Shown: in pieces, positions 6,180 through 6,939 of the stretch
How positions within the stretch are numbered: position 1 is the stretch's first letter
Layout: every line of letters starts with the position of its first letter
Assembly: GCA_023430285.1 (NCBI GenBank)
Contig: JAEZAV010000131.1
Coordinates: 1 to 6,939, forward strand
DNA length: 6,939 nucleotides
Direction: 5' to 3'
Origin: Methanobacteriota archaeon
GTDB taxonomy: Archaea; Methanobacteriota; Methanobacteria; Methanobacteriales; Methanobacteriaceae
The notes under the pieces: model-generated
What the model was told of the DNA's origin: nothing
Seen by the model: only the letters and a program-made list of their open reading frames with translations
Databases searched by the model: none
Position numbers and translations under genes: made by a program

Positions 6180-6939
6180 TGAGTCCTGTTCCTGTGAGTT
6201 CGATGAATACATCTTCCAGGGTGTTCTGTCTGACTGATAGGTCCTCTATCTGGATTTTGGATTTTTCAAGTTCTGCCACTATCTTAGGGAGTTTTCCCAC
6301 AGCATTGAATGCCCTTAAATTTATCTTTCCATCCACATCAACTACGGATATGGTGTCTTCAAGGGTTTCAAGGTAGTCCATGACATATTTCTTAGTTTCC
6401 TTATCTGGAATGGTTAATTCTATGATATCTCCCTCCCCAATTTCTTTCTTGAGATTTTCGGGAGAGTCGAGTTTAAGAAGCTTTCCATGGTCTATGATGG
6501 CTACCCTGTCGCTCAACCTGTCTGCTTCGTCCATGAGGTGGGTTGTTAGGATCACTGTTTTTTGATGGTCATCCCTGAGGGATCTGATGTAACTCCAGAG
6601 CACCCTTCTTGACTGGGGGTCTAATCCTTCTGAAGGTTCATCCAAAAGCACAATTTCAGGTTCATGAATAACTGCCATGGCCAGGTTTAAACGGCGTTTC
6701 ATACCTCCGCTTAGATTTGAAACCCTTGTATCTGCCTTGTCTGTTAGGTACAGGTCCTTTAGGAGTTTTTCGATTCTGTCGGCCAGAATAGTTTTGGGTA
6801 CGGTGTACATGTCACCCATGAGCTTTAAATTTTCATTACATGTTAGATTTTCCCAGAGAACCAGTTCCTGGGGGCATATGCCTATGGTTTTCTTGTCCAT
6901 TTCTTCGACATCAGAGTTGTTCACAAGCACCTTGCCACT
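6172..6939 (-). CDS. ABC transporter ATP-binding protein, 5' end outside the window
   Basis: This is the nucleotide-binding subunit of the ABC-2 exporter. The reading frame stays open to the right edge, where it begins SGKVLVNNSDVEEMD. That matches the stretch just after Walker A (usually PTSGxVxVxGxDV), so roughly 40-60 N-terminal residues including Walker A are missing, and the GTG at 6930 is not a start. The visible 255 residues hold the Q-loop ICPQE (Gln24), the signature NLSGGMKRRL (75-84), Walker B IVLLDEPSEGLD (96-107, with Asp100 and Glu101), the D-loop, and the switch His134 in LTTHLMDEADRLSDR. The C-terminal extension ends in NTLEDVFIELTGTGL, typical of DrrA-like ATPases paired with ABC-2 permeases. 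All visible catalytic residues are intact. The gap to the permease is 7 bases, so the two form an operon with its promoter beyond the window. Confidence 0.95.
   Translation of the reverse strand, partial: SGKVLVNNSDVEEMDKKTIGICPQELVLWENLTCNENLKLMGDMYTVPKTILADRIEKLLKDLYLTDKADTRVSNLSGGMKRRLNLAMAVIHEPEIVLLDEPSEGLDPQSRRVLWSYIRSLRDDHQKTVILTTHLMDEADRLSDRVAIIDHGKLLKLDSPENLKKEIGEGDIIELTIPDKETKKYVMDYLETLEDTISVVDVDGKINLRAFNAVGKLPKIVAELEKSKIQIEDLSVRQNTLEDVFIELTGTGLRE

Noticed and set aside
5209..6237. Open frames of 60-75 codons on the + strand across the permease gene
   Set aside because: They are shadows of the real - strand permease, with no family resemblance and no ribosome binding sites.
6930..6939. 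GTG at 6930-6928 as the start of the ABC ATPase
   Set aside because: The frame is open to the window edge and Walker A is missing, so the true start lies outside.
1..6939. Defence system, prophage, CRISPR, toxin-antitoxin or biosynthetic cluster
   Set aside because: All long frames are accounted for by glycosyltransferases, a DUF2206-like membrane protein and an ABC exporter. No repeats, nucleases, integrases or paired small genes are visible.

Overview
The window looks like chromosomal DNA of a methanogenic euryarchaeon, most likely Methanobacterium or a close relative (moderate confidence). The pointers are AT-rich intergenic DNA, heavy use of AGG/AGA and ATA codons, GGAG/GGTGA-type ribosome binding sites, oligo-T terminator-like tracts, and a large membrane protein resembling the archaeal DUF2206 family. 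I see no RNA gene, CRISPR array, complete mobile element or origin.

Left part (1-4516, + strand): a three-gene cell-surface glycan cluster. A GT4 glycosyltransferase (20-1138) is followed after a 106-base AT-rich gap by a 705-residue polytopic membrane protein (1245-3362). That protein overlaps a second GT4 glycosyltransferase (3353-4516) by 10 bases. The two soluble enzymes have the retaining GT-B layout and would work on the cytoplasmic face with nucleotide-sugar donors. The membrane protein has GT-C-like features (an acidic motif in a membrane-proximal loop, many membrane helices, a C-terminal soluble domain) and could use a lipid-linked sugar on the outer face. A joint role in making a surface polysaccharide or protein-linked glycan is inferred from this mix; the actual product cannot be read from the sequence.

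Middle (4517-4907): a 391-base convergent intergenic region with no convincing gene. It carries oligo-T tracts that can end the + strand operon. For the opposite operon it carries a clear 8-bp hairpin followed by a long T-tract.

Right part (4908-6939, - strand): an ABC-2 type exporter operon. The ATP-binding subunit is transcribed first and runs off the right edge, so its Walker A motif lies outside the window. The permease follows 7 bases later, with its ribosome binding site overlapping the ATPase stop codon. The permease has the one-plus-five helix layout with a large external domain that is rich in Ser/Thr/Asn and carries six N-glycosylation sequons. The substrate is unknown.

Nothing here is demonstrably a new system. 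The most rewarding item is the uncharacterised membrane protein, which appears to join an N-terminal DUF1616-like helical module to a GT-C-like core.
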